A stretch of 18,748 bases of DNA from Pleurocapsa sp. MO_226.B13 (GCA_030064795.1 JASJEI010000287.1:1-18748), one strand, 5' to 3'; shown: positions 6,394 through 14,897, counted from the stretch's first letter. Numbers and translations are program-made. The notes: a model not told the origin generated them from the letters alone.

Positions 6394-7371
6394 CTACACT
6401 GCACCACTATCTTTGTTAAAAATCACCAAAACTGTTTTTAAGATAAGTTTTAAATCGTATAGCAAACTCCAGTTGTGCTGATACTTTAAATCTAGCTTAA
6501 TTACATCTTTAAAGTCACGTACCTGGGAACGACCGTTCACTTGCCATTCTCCTGTCATTCCAGGTTTAACATCCAATCTTTGCCATTCTGGTATCTGATA
6601 TTTCTCTACCTCTTCAGGAGTTGGCGGACGAGTTCCAACTAAGCTCATATCTCCTTTAAGGACATTCCAGAATTGTGGTAATTCATCTAAACTAGTACGG
6701 CGTAAAAAACTACCCACCTTGGTAATTCGAGGATCGTTATCATTTTTAAAAAATGCTCCGCTGGCTTGATTTTCGATGTCTTTTTTTCTCGCTTCAGCAT
6801 CTGCGTACATAGAACGAAATTTCCACATCTGAAACTTTTTTCCCATCCAGCCACAACGGATCTGCTTAAAAAAGATCGGGCCAGGACTGCTGAGCTTGAT
6901 TGCCAGGGCGATCGCTGGCAAGATGATTGCTGTAATTACCAAACCGACAATAGCCCCGACTATATCTATGAGTCGTTTGATGACCGAACGAACTGAGGGA
7001 TGGGTTTCTGGCGATTCTTTAATCGACCATTTGGTTGAAGAAGACCTTATATCTAAGACATCATCTAATCCTGTCATCGACAAGGTTGCCATCACAGGAG
7101 CTTGTACCGATTCTAAAACTAATTTAATATTTTTTTCTTTAGCAGACTTAAAACTGGAGATCAAAGCACCAATCGCGCTACTATCAATAAATCTAGTCTT
7201 AGCAAAGTCCAGAATTATCTGCTGGTGAGAAATGTCTGATTGCAACAACTGACTGATAGTTTGTTTAAACGACACGGCTTCTAGAACTGTCAGACGTTCT
7301 GGTAACTCTACAACTGGATTGTCCCGCTCGGAGGACAAAGGAAACCGAATCTTCGGTGTCTTGTCAATCAT
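6394..7371 (-). CDS. STAS domain fused to a polyprenyl-phosphate sugar-1-phosphate transferase
   Basis: This 325-residue fusion has an N-terminal STAS (anti-sigma-factor antagonist) domain at about 18-112. Its [20 protein letters not shown] block contains the serine position (S64/S65) phosphorylated in SpoIIAA-like proteins. After a linker comes a hydrophobic segment (about 138-160) and a bacterial sugar transferase domain with MWKFRSM (182-188), the acidic pair D229-E230 in [20 protein letters not shown], and [14 protein letters not shown]. The catalytic part matches monotopic PglC/WbaP-type enzymes that move a sugar phosphate from a nucleotide sugar to undecaprenyl phosphate, the first step of exopolysaccharide assembly. 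The STAS part suggests phosphorylation-controlled regulation. No other polysaccharide genes are adjacent. Confidence 0.9.
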   Translation of the reverse strand: MIDKTPKIRFPLSSERDNPVVELPERLTVLEAVSFKQTISQLLQSDISHQQIILDFAKTRFIDSSAIGALISSFKSAKEKNIKLVLESVQAPVMATLSMTGLDDVLDIRSSSTKWSIKESPETHPSVRSVIKRLIDIVGAIVGLVITAIILPAIALAIKLSSPGPIFFKQIRCGWMGKKFQMWKFRSMYADAEARKKDIENQASGAFFKNDNDPRITKVGSFLRRTSLDELPQFWNVLKGDMSLVGTRPPTPEEVEKYQIPEWQRLDVKPGMTGEWQVNGRSQVRDFKDVIKLDLKYQHNWSLLYDLKLILKTVLVIFNKDSGAV

Positions 7372-7846
7372 TAATTCTCAGAGTTCTATTATCAATAAGG
7401 GCTGGTCACTTTTAGTAAGGTCAATAGTACATAGAAGCACTATTGTGTGTTTTTTATCTTTTTAAATTATAAATATACAAGTAGTTAATTGAGAACATTT
7501 TTCGGAAAAAATATCAGCAAACCTACCGAAAACAGTTAATTTTATCGCTATTTCTTGATTTTTATTAATTCGATCTTACACTCTAATGTTTCAAAAGCAG
7601 AATGACAAATCTTAAGTCATCTCAAAGTAAGATGAAATTTTCTTTTTTATTTTTAACCCCTGTTTTGCTATGAATTCTCCAAGAGTCTATTTGGGCAACA
7701 AAAATTAAGTGTCGATATTAAGTTGGGTTAGGCGAGGAAATCGACGCTCGATAAAATTTTTTGCCCTAACCCAAGCAAATTGAAAGATTCGGATTATCTG
7801 AGGATTTAATTGACAGCCACTCTTATAAAAACCCGATCGCTTTGTT
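7372..7846. other. Gap upstream of the STAS-sugar transferase gene
   Basis: No supported gene. The stretch to about 7,680 is strongly AT-rich and probably contains the promoter of the leftward STAS-sugar transferase gene. A weak hairpin (tcatct/agatga near 7617-7636) is followed by a T-rich tract. Nearer the DUF3318 gene lies the stem described at 7723-7774. Confidence 0.5.
7723..7774 (-). terminator. Long-looped inverted repeat after the DUF3318 gene
   Basis: ttgggttagg (7723-7732) pairs with cctaacccaa (7765-7774) across a 32-nt loop that contains a smaller cgag/ctcg pairing. It lies about 70 nt downstream of the leftward DUF3318 gene. There is no clear T-tract, so termination is only a possibility. 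Confidence 0.3.
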
Positions 7847-8506
7847 TTAGAGACGATTATCCCTTCTACCGATCGGTTCTCTTCCTTCTTTAGCTCTTGC
7901 CTTGTCTCTAGAAGCACTGCGACGTAGAGCTTGAAGACGCTCTTCGTATTTTTTGCGCTTACGACGACTCGGAGTCATTTCAATCAGAGTTTTTAAGGCA
8001 CTACCCAAACTTTTGTAGGCGTTGGGTAAAGAGTAACCAAAACGGGTAGCTAAAGCGATCGCTTTTTCATCTGCTTCTATGGCTTCGGTAAGAGTTTTTT
8101 CGCTGCTATTTTTTTGCCACAGGCGATAACCAGAGATTCCGCACAATGATAGAGCTAGTAAGAGCAACAAACCATCTTGTACCCATAATTCTCCGACAGC
8201 ACCACCCAAACCAATTGCTAAGGCTGCCATTTCCCATCCTTCTTTGGGAATAGTATCGTTTTGGACTCTGGCAACCTCATGCCAAAACAACAAATTGCGC
8301 TGATCGATCGCCAGATTATCCCACTTAGCCAAATCGATCTGAATCTCAATTTCATCTTTGCCAATTTCTTCGCTACGAATCAAAGGCGGATTTACTTCTG
8401 TCGAACCTTCAACAATGACCCAGCTTTGTAACTCTGGGGGAAGTAAAGTTTTTAGACGACGCAGTTCGTTGATTTCGGCCCTAGCGGAAGAGGTTGCATA
8501 ACTCAT
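7847..8506 (-). CDS. DUF3318 family cyanobacterial membrane protein
   Basis: The 219-residue protein has an N-terminal soluble part with LPPELQSWVIVEGS and the conserved FWHEVARVQNDTIPKEGWE block (about 74-92) that I associate with DUF3318. A hydrophobic hairpin region follows (about 93-130, ALAIGLGGAVGELWVQDGLL then LLLALSLCGISGYRLW). The C-terminal tail is strongly basic (MTPSRRKRKKYEERLQALRR). It is likely anchored in the cytoplasmic or thylakoid membrane. The function of the family is unknown. The gene is divergent from uppP and no operon partner is visible. Confidence 0.8.
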   Translation of the reverse strand: MSYATSSARAEINELRRLKTLLPPELQSWVIVEGSTEVNPPLIRSEEIGKDEIEIQIDLAKWDNLAIDQRNLLFWHEVARVQNDTIPKEGWEMAALAIGLGGAVGELWVQDGLLLLLALSLCGISGYRLWQKNSSEKTLTEAIEADEKAIALATRFGYSLPNAYKSLGSALKTLIEMTPSRRKRKKYEERLQALRRSASRDKARAKEGREPIGRRDNRL

Positions 8507-8672
8507 ACGTTTACCAGTGTAATGCTTTGATTATCAGTAATTTTTCAGGTGTACTTACTTTTCTATCATATCCAAGATCTATTTATTAATTAAAATGCTT
8601 GGGTTATGGACAGATTCCCAGATAAACTGAAAACTCGATCGATAAATTTTTTAGATTTAGGATTGACATACT

Positions 8673-9752
8673 ATGTTCGGGCAGACTAAGAAATGTTTCA
8701 AACGAGACTTGCGCTTGCCGAGGAAACCTTATGGGTCGCGGTATCCTTTAGGGCGGCGCGTGATGCGCAGCGAATCCTTTAGGGCTTCCTCGTTCAATTT
8801 TATTTGCTGGATGTGCTTTGGTCTTGTAGCGAGTGTTTTAGTCTTGGCAGTAGAGAATAATGCTACTTTAGCCAACTCTGGAAATATTATCGCCCCAGAA
8901 GTTGTCAATAGTACTACACAGGTAAATGTCTTTCAGGCGATCGTTTTAGGCTTTGTTCAGGGCGCGACAGAATTTATCCCTATTAGTAGTACTGCCCATC
9001 TCAAAGCCGTACCTGTATTTTTCGGTTGGGGCGATCCTGGGGTTTCTTTTTCAGCGGTAATTCAATTGGGTAGTCTGGCTGCGGTTTTGTCTTATTTTTG
9101 GTCAGATCTGAGTCAGATTACCAGAGGAATGATTAAAGCAGTCCGGACCTCTGATTATGATTCCCAAGATTTTTGGCTAGCAGTAGGTATTGCTGTAGGA
9201 ACAATTCCAATTTTAGTTTTGGGTTTATTGTTAAAAGCTTTTGAGCCTGCTTGGTACGAAAACATTTTTAGAAGTATGCCCTCGATCGCTGTTGTCTCCA
9301 TTGTCATGGCTCTTTTACTGGCACTGGCAGAATCACTGGGAAATCAAAAACGCAATTTTAGCGATTTATCGGTAAAAGACGGCATTTTAATTGGTTTAGC
9401 CCAAGCTTTAGCCATTATACCAGGAGTATCTCGTTCTGGATCTACCGTGACCTTTGGTTTATTTAATAATTTAGAGCGAGCCACAGCAGCTAGATTCTCT
9501 TTTCTTTTGGGGATCCCTGCTATTTTTCTGTCGGGTTTAGTAGAGTTAAAGGGCATGATTGATGATGGTGTAGCCAGTTCTGGAGCGATGCCCTTAATTG
9601 CTGGTTTGATCTCTTCGGCGGTATTTTCCTATCTGGCGATCGCTTGGTTATTAGAATTTCTGAAAAGAAGAAGTACCTGGGTGTTTGTTTGGTATAGATT
9701 TGCTTTTGGAGTATTGATTCTTGCTGCTGTGGCTTTGGGCTGGGTTAAATGA
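8673..9752 (+). CDS. uppP: Undecaprenyl-diphosphate phosphatase UppP/BacA with repeat-derived N-terminal extension
   Basis: The membrane enzyme removes a phosphate from undecaprenyl diphosphate to recycle the lipid carrier for peptidoglycan and polysaccharide synthesis. Both active-site motifs are intact: QGATEFIPISSTAHL (96-110) and PGVSRSGST (250-258). Several hydrophobic helices span about residues 84-358. Cyanobacterial homologues usually carry an N-terminal hydrophobic leader, seen here at about 41-68. Residues about 15-39 (LPRKPYGSRYPLGRRVMRSE and following) are unusual. They are encoded by a palindromic repeat and are arginine-rich. The start is uncertain: ATG 8673 has only a weak upstream agga, and GTG 8760 or ATG 8763 would omit most of the repeat-coded segment. 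Confidence 0.93.
   Translation: MFGQTKKCFKRDLRLPRKPYGSRYPLGRRVMRSESFRASSFNFICWMCFGLVASVLVLAVENNATLANSGNIIAPEVVNSTTQVNVFQAIVLGFVQGATEFIPISSTAHLKAVPVFFGWGDPGVSFSAVIQLGSLAAVLSYFWSDLSQITRGMIKAVRTSDYDSQDFWLAVGIAVGTIPILVLGLLLKAFEPAWYENIFRSMPSIAVVSIVMALLLALAESLGNQKRNFSDLSVKDGILIGLAQALAIIPGVSRSGSTVTFGLFNNLERATAARFSFLLGIPAIFLSGLVELKGMIDDGVASSGAMPLIAGLISSAVFSYLAIAWLLEFLKRRSTWVFVWYRFAFGVLILAAVALGWVK
8719..8791 (+). repeat. Dispersed palindromic repeat inside the uppP reading frame
   Basis: Outer arms gaggaa (8719-8724) and ttcctc (8786-8791) flank two direct copies of atcctttaggg (8743-8753 and 8774-8784) and a central gcgc/gcgc pairing. The 3' half resembles the complement of the 4650-4673 loop. Confidence 0.65.
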
Positions 9753-9766
9753 CGAGTTCGGGTGGA

Positions 9767-9786
9767 GGACGTTTCATGAAACGTCC
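9767..9786. repeat. Perfect 20-bp palindrome after uppP
   Basis: ggacgtttcatgaaacgtcc is perfectly self-complementary and begins 15 nt past the uppP stop. It has the same arms as the 4641-4684 element, except that the third base pair is A-T instead of T-A, a paired change. It could act as a 3' hairpin for uppP. Confidence 0.75.
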
Positions 9787-9924
9787 GTACAGAAGTATAG
9801 CTAAGCGAGTGGTTGGCTTCTCGATCATAACGGAATTTTTTCGATGGCGATCGCCCTCTAGAAGTTGTTTGATGACGCGATCTTCATGTAGAAATGGTTT
9901 TAAGTAATGCGATCGTCAAACAAA

Positions 9925-10278
9925 TTATTGATGCACGATAATGCGATCGCGATTCATCTCAACATAATCATTGTTTTCTAATAGATCTACGAGAGTTGAT
10001 AAATTACTCTTAAAAATTTGTTCTAATTCGCTATTTCTAATATTTCCCGTAGAAATCAAAAGCAACTTTGATGGTTTTTGAATGGTCATAAAAGAATTTA
10101 CGAAATCAGAATCTTTAGTAATAAGAACTCTTTCTTGCTCGATAGCAATATCGTTTATTTCAGTATCCGAAGTAGCATTTTGTTGGGGTAAATCCTTTGT
10201 ATGCAGAGTATCATAACCACTTGTCTTTAGAAATCGAGCTAAACGAACTGGTAACTGAGCATCGACCAAAAACTTCAT
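9925..10278 (-). CDS. DUF5615 PIN-like toxin
   Basis: The 117-residue protein starts MKFLVDAQLPVRLARFLKTS and contains DTLHTKDLP and ERVLITKDSDFVN, the layout of DUF5615/Mut7-C-like PIN nucleases. D6, the D38/E40 region and D56/D58 of TKDSDF are candidate metal-binding acidic residues. The family is predicted to act as toxin ribonucleases. Its ATG overlaps the upstream DUF433 gene by 4 nt (ATGA), implying translational coupling. Together they form a standard cyanobacterial toxin-antitoxin operon transcribed leftward. Confidence 0.88.
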   Translation of the reverse strand: MKFLVDAQLPVRLARFLKTSGYDTLHTKDLPQQNATSDTEINDIAIEQERVLITKDSDFVNSFMTIQKPSKLLLISTGNIRNSELEQIFKSNLSTLVDLLENNDYVEMNRDRIIVHQ

Positions 10279-10511
10279 GAAGCAATTTTATGAATACTTT
10301 TAACTTGACTCAATCTTGCTGCAAACAACAAAACCGCTTGAATATCTTCTACTTCTAAATCATCATAATCAGCTAAAATTTCCTCGGCTGTCATTCCCGA
10401 ACTAAGAAGCTCTAAAACAAATTCAACAGGGTATCTCAACCCTCTAATACAAGGTTTCCCGTGACATATATCTTGATGATGGGTAATTCTTGTTAAAAGC
10501 TGATTTTCCAT
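10275..10511 (-). CDS. DUF433 antitoxin
   Basis: The 78-residue protein has the typical DUF433 core: ITHHQDICHGKPCIRGLRYP followed by VEFVLELLSSGMTAEEILAD and DDLEVEDIQAVLLFAARL. This small winged-helix/HTH-like domain is thought to bind both its promoter and the partner toxin. It precedes the DUF5615 gene with an ATGA overlap. Autoregulation is expected from its class but not shown here. A further small leftward reading frame ends 31 nt upstream. Confidence 0.88.
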   Translation of the reverse strand: MENQLLTRITHHQDICHGKPCIRGLRYPVEFVLELLSSGMTAEEILADYDDLEVEDIQAVLLFAARLSQVKSIHKIAS

Positions 10512-10542
10512 GATTTTGACTTTTGGCTGTTCGATTATGATT

Positions 10543-10695
10543 CTAATCTAAAGCTTGAGCCGATAACAGAACGTATTTCTCCAGTTTTTTAGTGATCGCT
10601 TTTCTTATATATTCACTACGATTAGGCATAGAACGAACAATTACATCTATTTTATAGCGATAAACGTATTGACTACACCTACGATGCAGCTTCAC
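10543..10695 (-). CDS. Small ribbon-helix-helix-like protein (possible remnant)
   Basis: A 50-residue leftward frame starts at GTG (10693-10695) and ends at TAG (10543-10545). It reads YRYKIDVIVRSMPNRSEYIR then KAITKKLEKY. The pattern of a short strand (KIDVIV), then MPNRSEYIRKAI, then a basic helix matches the DNA-binding half of CopG/MetJ-type ribbon-helix-helix proteins, in which NRSEYIR starts the second helix. The N-terminus is short, no good ribosome binding site is seen, and an in-frame TAA lies just upstream. It may therefore be the C-terminal remnant of a longer antitoxin. It lies directly before the DUF433/DUF5615 operon on the same strand. Confidence 0.45.
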   Translation of the reverse strand: MKLHRRCSQYVYRYKIDVIVRSMPNRSEYIRKAITKKLEKYVLLSAQALD

Positions 10696-10758
10696 AGAGA
10701 AATAGTATTAGTAGTTAGGAGTTACTAGTTCGGAGGAATAATCGAGGGCGATCTGGGA

Positions 10759-13101
10759 ATGTTGAGATTAGAACTCAGTAATTTTAACAATTTACTCTCA
10801 ATGACTCACACTCTCGATCCTACTAATAATGAAACTTCGACTAATTTCGCGCTGCAAATCGAAAAAATTCTGGAAAAGCGTCAGGCGCTCGCCGAGAGAA
10901 TTAACACGACCAAAAGTAATCTTAATCAATTATTAAATTGTTTGACAGCTATCATCAATCAGCAGTCCGATTTGGTTAGCGGACTCAAAGATCGGCACGA
11001 GCTAGCTAAAATACAAAATGTTGATTTTCAAGAGCTTATCGTCAAGCTCAAACAAGAACAGATTCAGTTACAAAAGCTTGAATCTAGATTTAGCAGAACC
11101 ACTCTTAATATTGCCGTAGTTGGTATTGCTGGACAAGGTAAAAGTAGATTACTACAAACTTTGACTGGACTTTCTTGTGAGATTATTCCCGATGGCAAAG
11201 ATGGAGACTGTACTGCGGTACGCAGCAATATTTATCACCGTCCAGAATTAGAAAATACGGTTAATATCCAAGTTAAGTATCACGATCGAGACTCTTTTTT
11301 ACAAAACGTAATTTTGCCCTACTATGAAGAACTAAAAATCACTCCTCAACCCCGTTCTTTAGATGAGTTCTCTACAGCACAACTGACAGAAAATTTATCT
11401 ATGAACCAAGTAGATCTAGATAAGTACGCTCATCTAAAAAATTATCAAGCCAAGTTAACTTATTACCGCCATCTTTTACAACAAGATAATCGACAAGAGC
11501 AAAAAATAAATGTCAGCAAAGCAGAACTAAGAAGCTATGTTACTCAAGACGAAGTAGGAGATAATAAGAGTTTTGATTATTTAGCAGTTAAAGAAGTTGA
11601 CATTTTTTGTTCTTTTCCTAAGTCAGATCTAGGAAAGATTGCCTTTGTCGATCTTCCAGGTTTAGGAGATAGCAAAATCAATAATTATCAAAATTTATTG
11701 CGAACTTTAAGCGAAGATGTTGATTTTGTCTTGTTCATGCGGATGCCAGGGGCAATTTATCGTCAAACTAACGATTTAGATAGTACTTTTTATGATTTAG
11801 CCGATAGTGCTATAGCTAATTTACCGATTAAACAATGGTCTTTTTATGTAATTAATTATTATCCCCAACTGGGAAATGAACTAGGATGCAAGAAATTTAA
11901 AACCAAAATTCAACAGAAAAATATTGTTGCCGATACCGCGATCGCTGACTGTGCTAATACGCAAGAAGTTACTCAAAATATTTTAGCTCCCGTACTTAAT
12001 TATCTAACTAATAATCTTAATAATTTAGACCAACAATATGCAGAAAAGTCTCAACAAGAATTAATTAAAATTCAAAGTCAGGTTGAGGAAAAATTACAGC
12101 GGGTTTCGATTTATACTCAGGAAGCAACAACCAGAAACTTTGGCGATTTGACTACTCGATATACAAATTTATTTAACGAACTATATGAAGAGTTGCACAC
12201 CAAGTTAACTCAGGAAGCAAAAGCAATGAGTCACGACAATAAGAGTGACAATACCGAACTAGCTGAATTTATTCAACAAGCGATAGAAAATAGCAATGCA
12301 GAGTTAAAAGTAGCTTCAGTAGAGAAATTAGCCGAACAAGTCCAGAAGTTGAGCTTTGCCGAAGTTTTTCCCCAACAATTAAGAATACTCCATGCTAATA
12401 TTCATAAACCTTTTAATCAAGTCGATGACTGTCTCCACGAATCTTTAGAAACTGCAAAAGGAAAAATCGTCGAGATTTTAATTACTCAGGGAAGATTAGA
12501 TAAAATTATTTTTCAGCATTCTCGACCGAATAAAAATGAATTAAAATCTGCCAACGAATTCTTCGATCGCTTGTTAAAAGCGATTCCCGAACATCTAGAA
12601 GTAGAAAAGTTAAAATCGGCAATTATTAGTATTAAGAATTCTACCCTAAGTTACGAAGCAGAAATCAAAGAAATACTAGACCGACATAAAGAACATTTAG
12701 ATCCAGATAGAACTAAATATCAGTTAAATAATCAAACAAAAAATAGATTTCAATTACTCAAAAAAGAAGCAAAAATTACTCCAGAGACTTTAAGACAGAC
12801 TCTTATCAAAGCACAGACTGCGGTAATCAATGACTCCAAGCAAAAACTATTGAAGTTGTCGGCAGATCCCAACAAGAAACTAGCAAATATAATTGAAACC
12901 TTTGTGGAAGAGGCTTTCTTGGACGATGAAAATGGTAAAGTAAAAGATGATTGGCGCAAGTTTTTGAGCTACTACACCGCAGAAATTTGGTCAGAAGAAT
13001 TTGGTTCGGATGCCAATGAGCTGGCTCTCAAAAAAGAGTGGATGCAACTGGTAGAAGATGCCAAAAACGCCAATAGTTCCAACCTACTCAGTTTTATTTA
13101 A
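10759..13101 (+). CDS. Dynamin-like GTPase
   Basis: This 780-residue protein has a predicted coiled coil (about 32-112), then a GTPase domain. The P-loop is G122-IAGQ-GKS (G1). T152 in GDCTAVRS is a candidate G2. DLPG (298-301) in KIAFVDLPGLGDSKINN is G3. The expected G4 (N/TKxD) is not evident: the corresponding strand reads SFYVINYYPQ (361-370). The remaining 400 residues are helical and charged, as in dynamin stalks, without obvious membrane segments. Dynamin-family proteins polymerise and remodel membranes; some bacterial ones take part in phage defence. ATG 10759 has only ctggga upstream; ATG 10801 is an alternative. The gene diverges from a toxin-antitoxin operon. Confidence 0.75.
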   Translation: MLRLELSNFNNLLSMTHTLDPTNNETSTNFALQIEKILEKRQALAERINTTKSNLNQLLNCLTAIINQQSDLVSGLKDRHELAKIQNVDFQELIVKLKQEQIQLQKLESRFSRTTLNIAVVGIAGQGKSRLLQTLTGLSCEIIPDGKDGDCTAVRSNIYHRPELENTVNIQVKYHDRDSFLQNVILPYYEELKITPQPRSLDEFSTAQLTENLSMNQVDLDKYAHLKNYQAKLTYYRHLLQQDNRQEQKINVSKAELRSYVTQDEVGDNKSFDYLAVKEVDIFCSFPKSDLGKIAFVDLPGLGDSKINNYQNLLRTLSEDVDFVLFMRMPGAIYRQTNDLDSTFYDLADSAIANLPIKQWSFYVINYYPQLGNELGCKKFKTKIQQKNIVADTAIADCANTQEVTQNILAPVLNYLTNNLNNLDQQYAEKSQQELIKIQSQVEEKLQRVSIYTQEATTRNFGDLTTRYTNLFNELYEELHTKLTQEAKAMSHDNKSDNTELAEFIQQAIENSNAELKVASVEKLAEQVQKLSFAEVFPQQLRILHANIHKPFNQVDDCLHESLETAKGKIVEILITQGRLDKIIFQHSRPNKNELKSANEFFDRLLKAIPEHLEVEKLKSAIISIKNSTLSYEAEIKEILDRHKEHLDPDRTKYQLNNQTKNRFQLLKKEAKITPETLRQTLIKAQTAVINDSKQKLLKLSADPNKKLANIIETFVEEAFLDDENGKVKDDWRKFLSYYTAEIWSEEFGSDANELALKKEWMQLVEDAKNANSSNLLSFI

Positions 13102-13146
13102 TAGATAAGAAACTATTTGTCAAGTAAATCTTAAAAACCAAAAAAG

Positions 13147-13238
13147 TGGGGAAGTAGGGAATTAGGGAGATAGGGAGTAGAGAGTAGAGAGTAAATCACT
13201 TATTACTTATTACTTATTACTTCCCCAAAGCCCCAAAG
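13147..13238. repeat. Inverted repeat enclosing tandem heptamers, after the GTPase gene
   Basis: tggggaagta (13147-13156) pairs perfectly with tacttcccca (13218-13227). Between them lie two tagagag units (13178-13191) and three acttatt units (13198-13218). Two ccccaaag units follow (13223-13238). Possibly a transcript-end structure. The rest of the 13102-13392 gap shows one HIP1 site and no gene. Confidence 0.7.
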
Positions 13239-13392
13239 CCCCAATATATATGCAGTTTAATTTTTTGTTTACAAACACTCTCTAAGAAAAATAGCGATCG
13301 CCTTGGCTACGCTAGCATAATTGTAGCTCGATCTACAGCAGCGATCTTGCTCGGAGAAAACCTAAATCCTCCTCTTTCCTCTTTCCTTCTCT

Positions 13393-14724
13393 ATGAGTCA
13401 AACTACCATTCAACCTGCAAAAATCAGTCATGTATTGCCCAATTCGATCGCCGAAGAGATTGGATTTGAACCAGGCGATGCGATCGTTTCAATTAATAAC
13501 ACCCAACCCCGTGATTTGATTGACTATCGTTTTTTGTGTAGCGATGAATATTTAGAGTTAGAAGTGATGGATGCTGCGGGGGATATCCATCAAATTGAAA
13601 TCGAAAAAGATTACGATGACGATCTAGGGCTGGAGTTTGAAACCGCTTTATTCGACGGTCTAATTCAATGTAACAATCATTGTCCTTTTTGTTTTATCGA
13701 TCAACAGCCTCCTGGAAAGCGAGAAAGTCTCTATCTCAAAGATGATGACTATCGTCTTAGCTTTCTTTATGGTAGCTATCTGACCTTGACCAATTTAACC
13801 GAGAAAGAATGGCGACGGATCGAACAGATGCGCCTTTCCCCCCTTTATGTCTCCGTACACGCCACTGAACCAGAAGTTAGAACTCGTCTGTTGAAAAATA
13901 AGCGTGCTGGATCGATTATGTCCCAGTTTCAGTGGTTTCAAGAACGACGCTTACAGATCCACGCCCAGGTAGTAGTTTGCCCTGGTATTAACGACGGTAT
14001 ACATCTAGAAAGAACACTTTTGGATTTAGCCTCTTTCCATCAGGGAGATCTTCCCGCAGTTGCCTCCGCTGCGGTAGTTCCTGTGGGGTTGACTCGCTTT
14101 CGCCCCAGCCAAGATGAATTGATTCCCGTCAGTCAAAATAAAGCCCGCGAAGTAATTAGCCAGGTACAGCAGCTACAAGCAAAATTTAGACAGCAGTTTG
14201 GCAGTAACTTTGCCTGGTTAGCCGATGAGTGGTTTTTGATTGCCCGTCAGGACATCCCTCCAGAATCACATTACGAAGACTATCCCCAAATTGGCAATGG
14301 CGTAGGTTCAATTCGGTTATTTTTAAAACAGTTCCAAAATACCGCTAGGGAAATGCTACCCAAGGCGATCGCTCCACCTCGCCGTTTTACTTGGGTAGTA
14401 GGGAATGCAGTGGAACGAGCTTTCCAACCCCTAGTAGAACAACTCAACGCCGTCCGAGGATTAGAAATTAATCTCGTAGCTTTAAATAGCAAATATTGGG
14501 GACAAGAAATTACTGTCACGGGCTTGTTAACGGGGCAAGATTTACTCGCAGGTTTAGCGGGGAAAGATCTTGGCGATGGCATTTTGTTACCTTCCCTGAT
14601 GCTCAAACACGACGAGACTAAATTTCTTGACGATCTGACGGTAGCTGATGTCAGTCAGCAGTTAGCGGTATCCATCTTTCCTGTAAGCGGTGTTGAAGAA
14701 CTAGTCGATCGCTGTCTTAATTGA
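13393..14724 (+). CDS. PDZ-radical SAM-DUF512 protein (TIGR03279-like)
   Basis: The 443-residue protein begins with a PDZ-like segment (about 8-75, including SIAEEIGFEPGDAIVSIN). A radical SAM-type cluster motif follows, C93-NNH-C97-PF-C100, in QCNNHCPFCFIDQQPPGKR. The middle carries LSPLYVSVHATEPEVRTRLL and VVCPGINDG, and the C-terminal half matches DUF512. This architecture is conserved in cyanobacteria (TIGR03279) and also occurs in anaerobic Firmicutes. The CxxxCxxC motif predicts a [4Fe-4S] cluster and S-adenosylmethionine chemistry. The substrate is unknown. The gene stands alone, with a repeat-rich gap upstream and a palindromic element after its stop. Confidence 0.88.
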   Translation: MSQTTIQPAKISHVLPNSIAEEIGFEPGDAIVSINNTQPRDLIDYRFLCSDEYLELEVMDAAGDIHQIEIEKDYDDDLGLEFETALFDGLIQCNNHCPFCFIDQQPPGKRESLYLKDDDYRLSFLYGSYLTLTNLTEKEWRRIEQMRLSPLYVSVHATEPEVRTRLLKNKRAGSIMSQFQWFQERRLQIHAQVVVCPGINDGIHLERTLLDLASFHQGDLPAVASAAVVPVGLTRFRPSQDELIPVSQNKAREVISQVQQLQAKFRQQFGSNFAWLADEWFLIARQDIPPESHYEDYPQIGNGVGSIRLFLKQFQNTAREMLPKAIAPPRRFTWVVGNAVERAFQPLVEQLNAVRGLEINLVALNSKYWGQEITVTGLLTGQDLLAGLAGKDLGDGILLPSLMLKHDETKFLDDLTVADVSQQLAVSIFPVSGVEELVDRCLN

Positions 14725-14732
14725 CACTCCCG

Positions 14733-14805
14733 TCGCCCATGGGCGAGAGATTCACCCCTGGATAGCTAGAGACGCGCAATGCGCTGTGAGGCAAAGGTTG
14801 AATCT
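14733..14805. repeat. Compound palindromic element after the radical SAM gene
   Basis: A perfect palindrome, tcgcccatgggcga (14733-14746), is followed by agattca (14748-14754) and its complement tgaatct (14799-14805), which enclose a smaller gcgc-aat-gcgc hairpin (14774-14784). It begins 9 nt after the stop codon. It may be a dispersed repeat or the end of a small mobile element. The rest of the 14725-14897 gap holds no gene. Confidence 0.55.
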
Positions 14806-14897
14806 ATTCCACTATTTTAATTAATTAATCGGGTTTGTTCGGATAGAAATATTGTTGTTCGGTTACACTATTGGTATTTTTCTGTATATTTTCGGAA

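Noticed and set aside
6896..7228. Rightward 110-codon frame inside the STAS-sugar transferase gene
   Set aside because: Antisense to a strongly conserved domain protein; no independent support.
7705..7917. 70-codon leftward open frame overlapping the end of the DUF3318 gene
   Set aside because: It overlaps a well-supported gene in another frame, has no recognisable domain and no ribosome binding site.
14280..14606. Leftward 108-codon frame inside the radical SAM gene
   Set aside because: Antisense to conserved DUF512 sequence; no domain or ribosome binding site.
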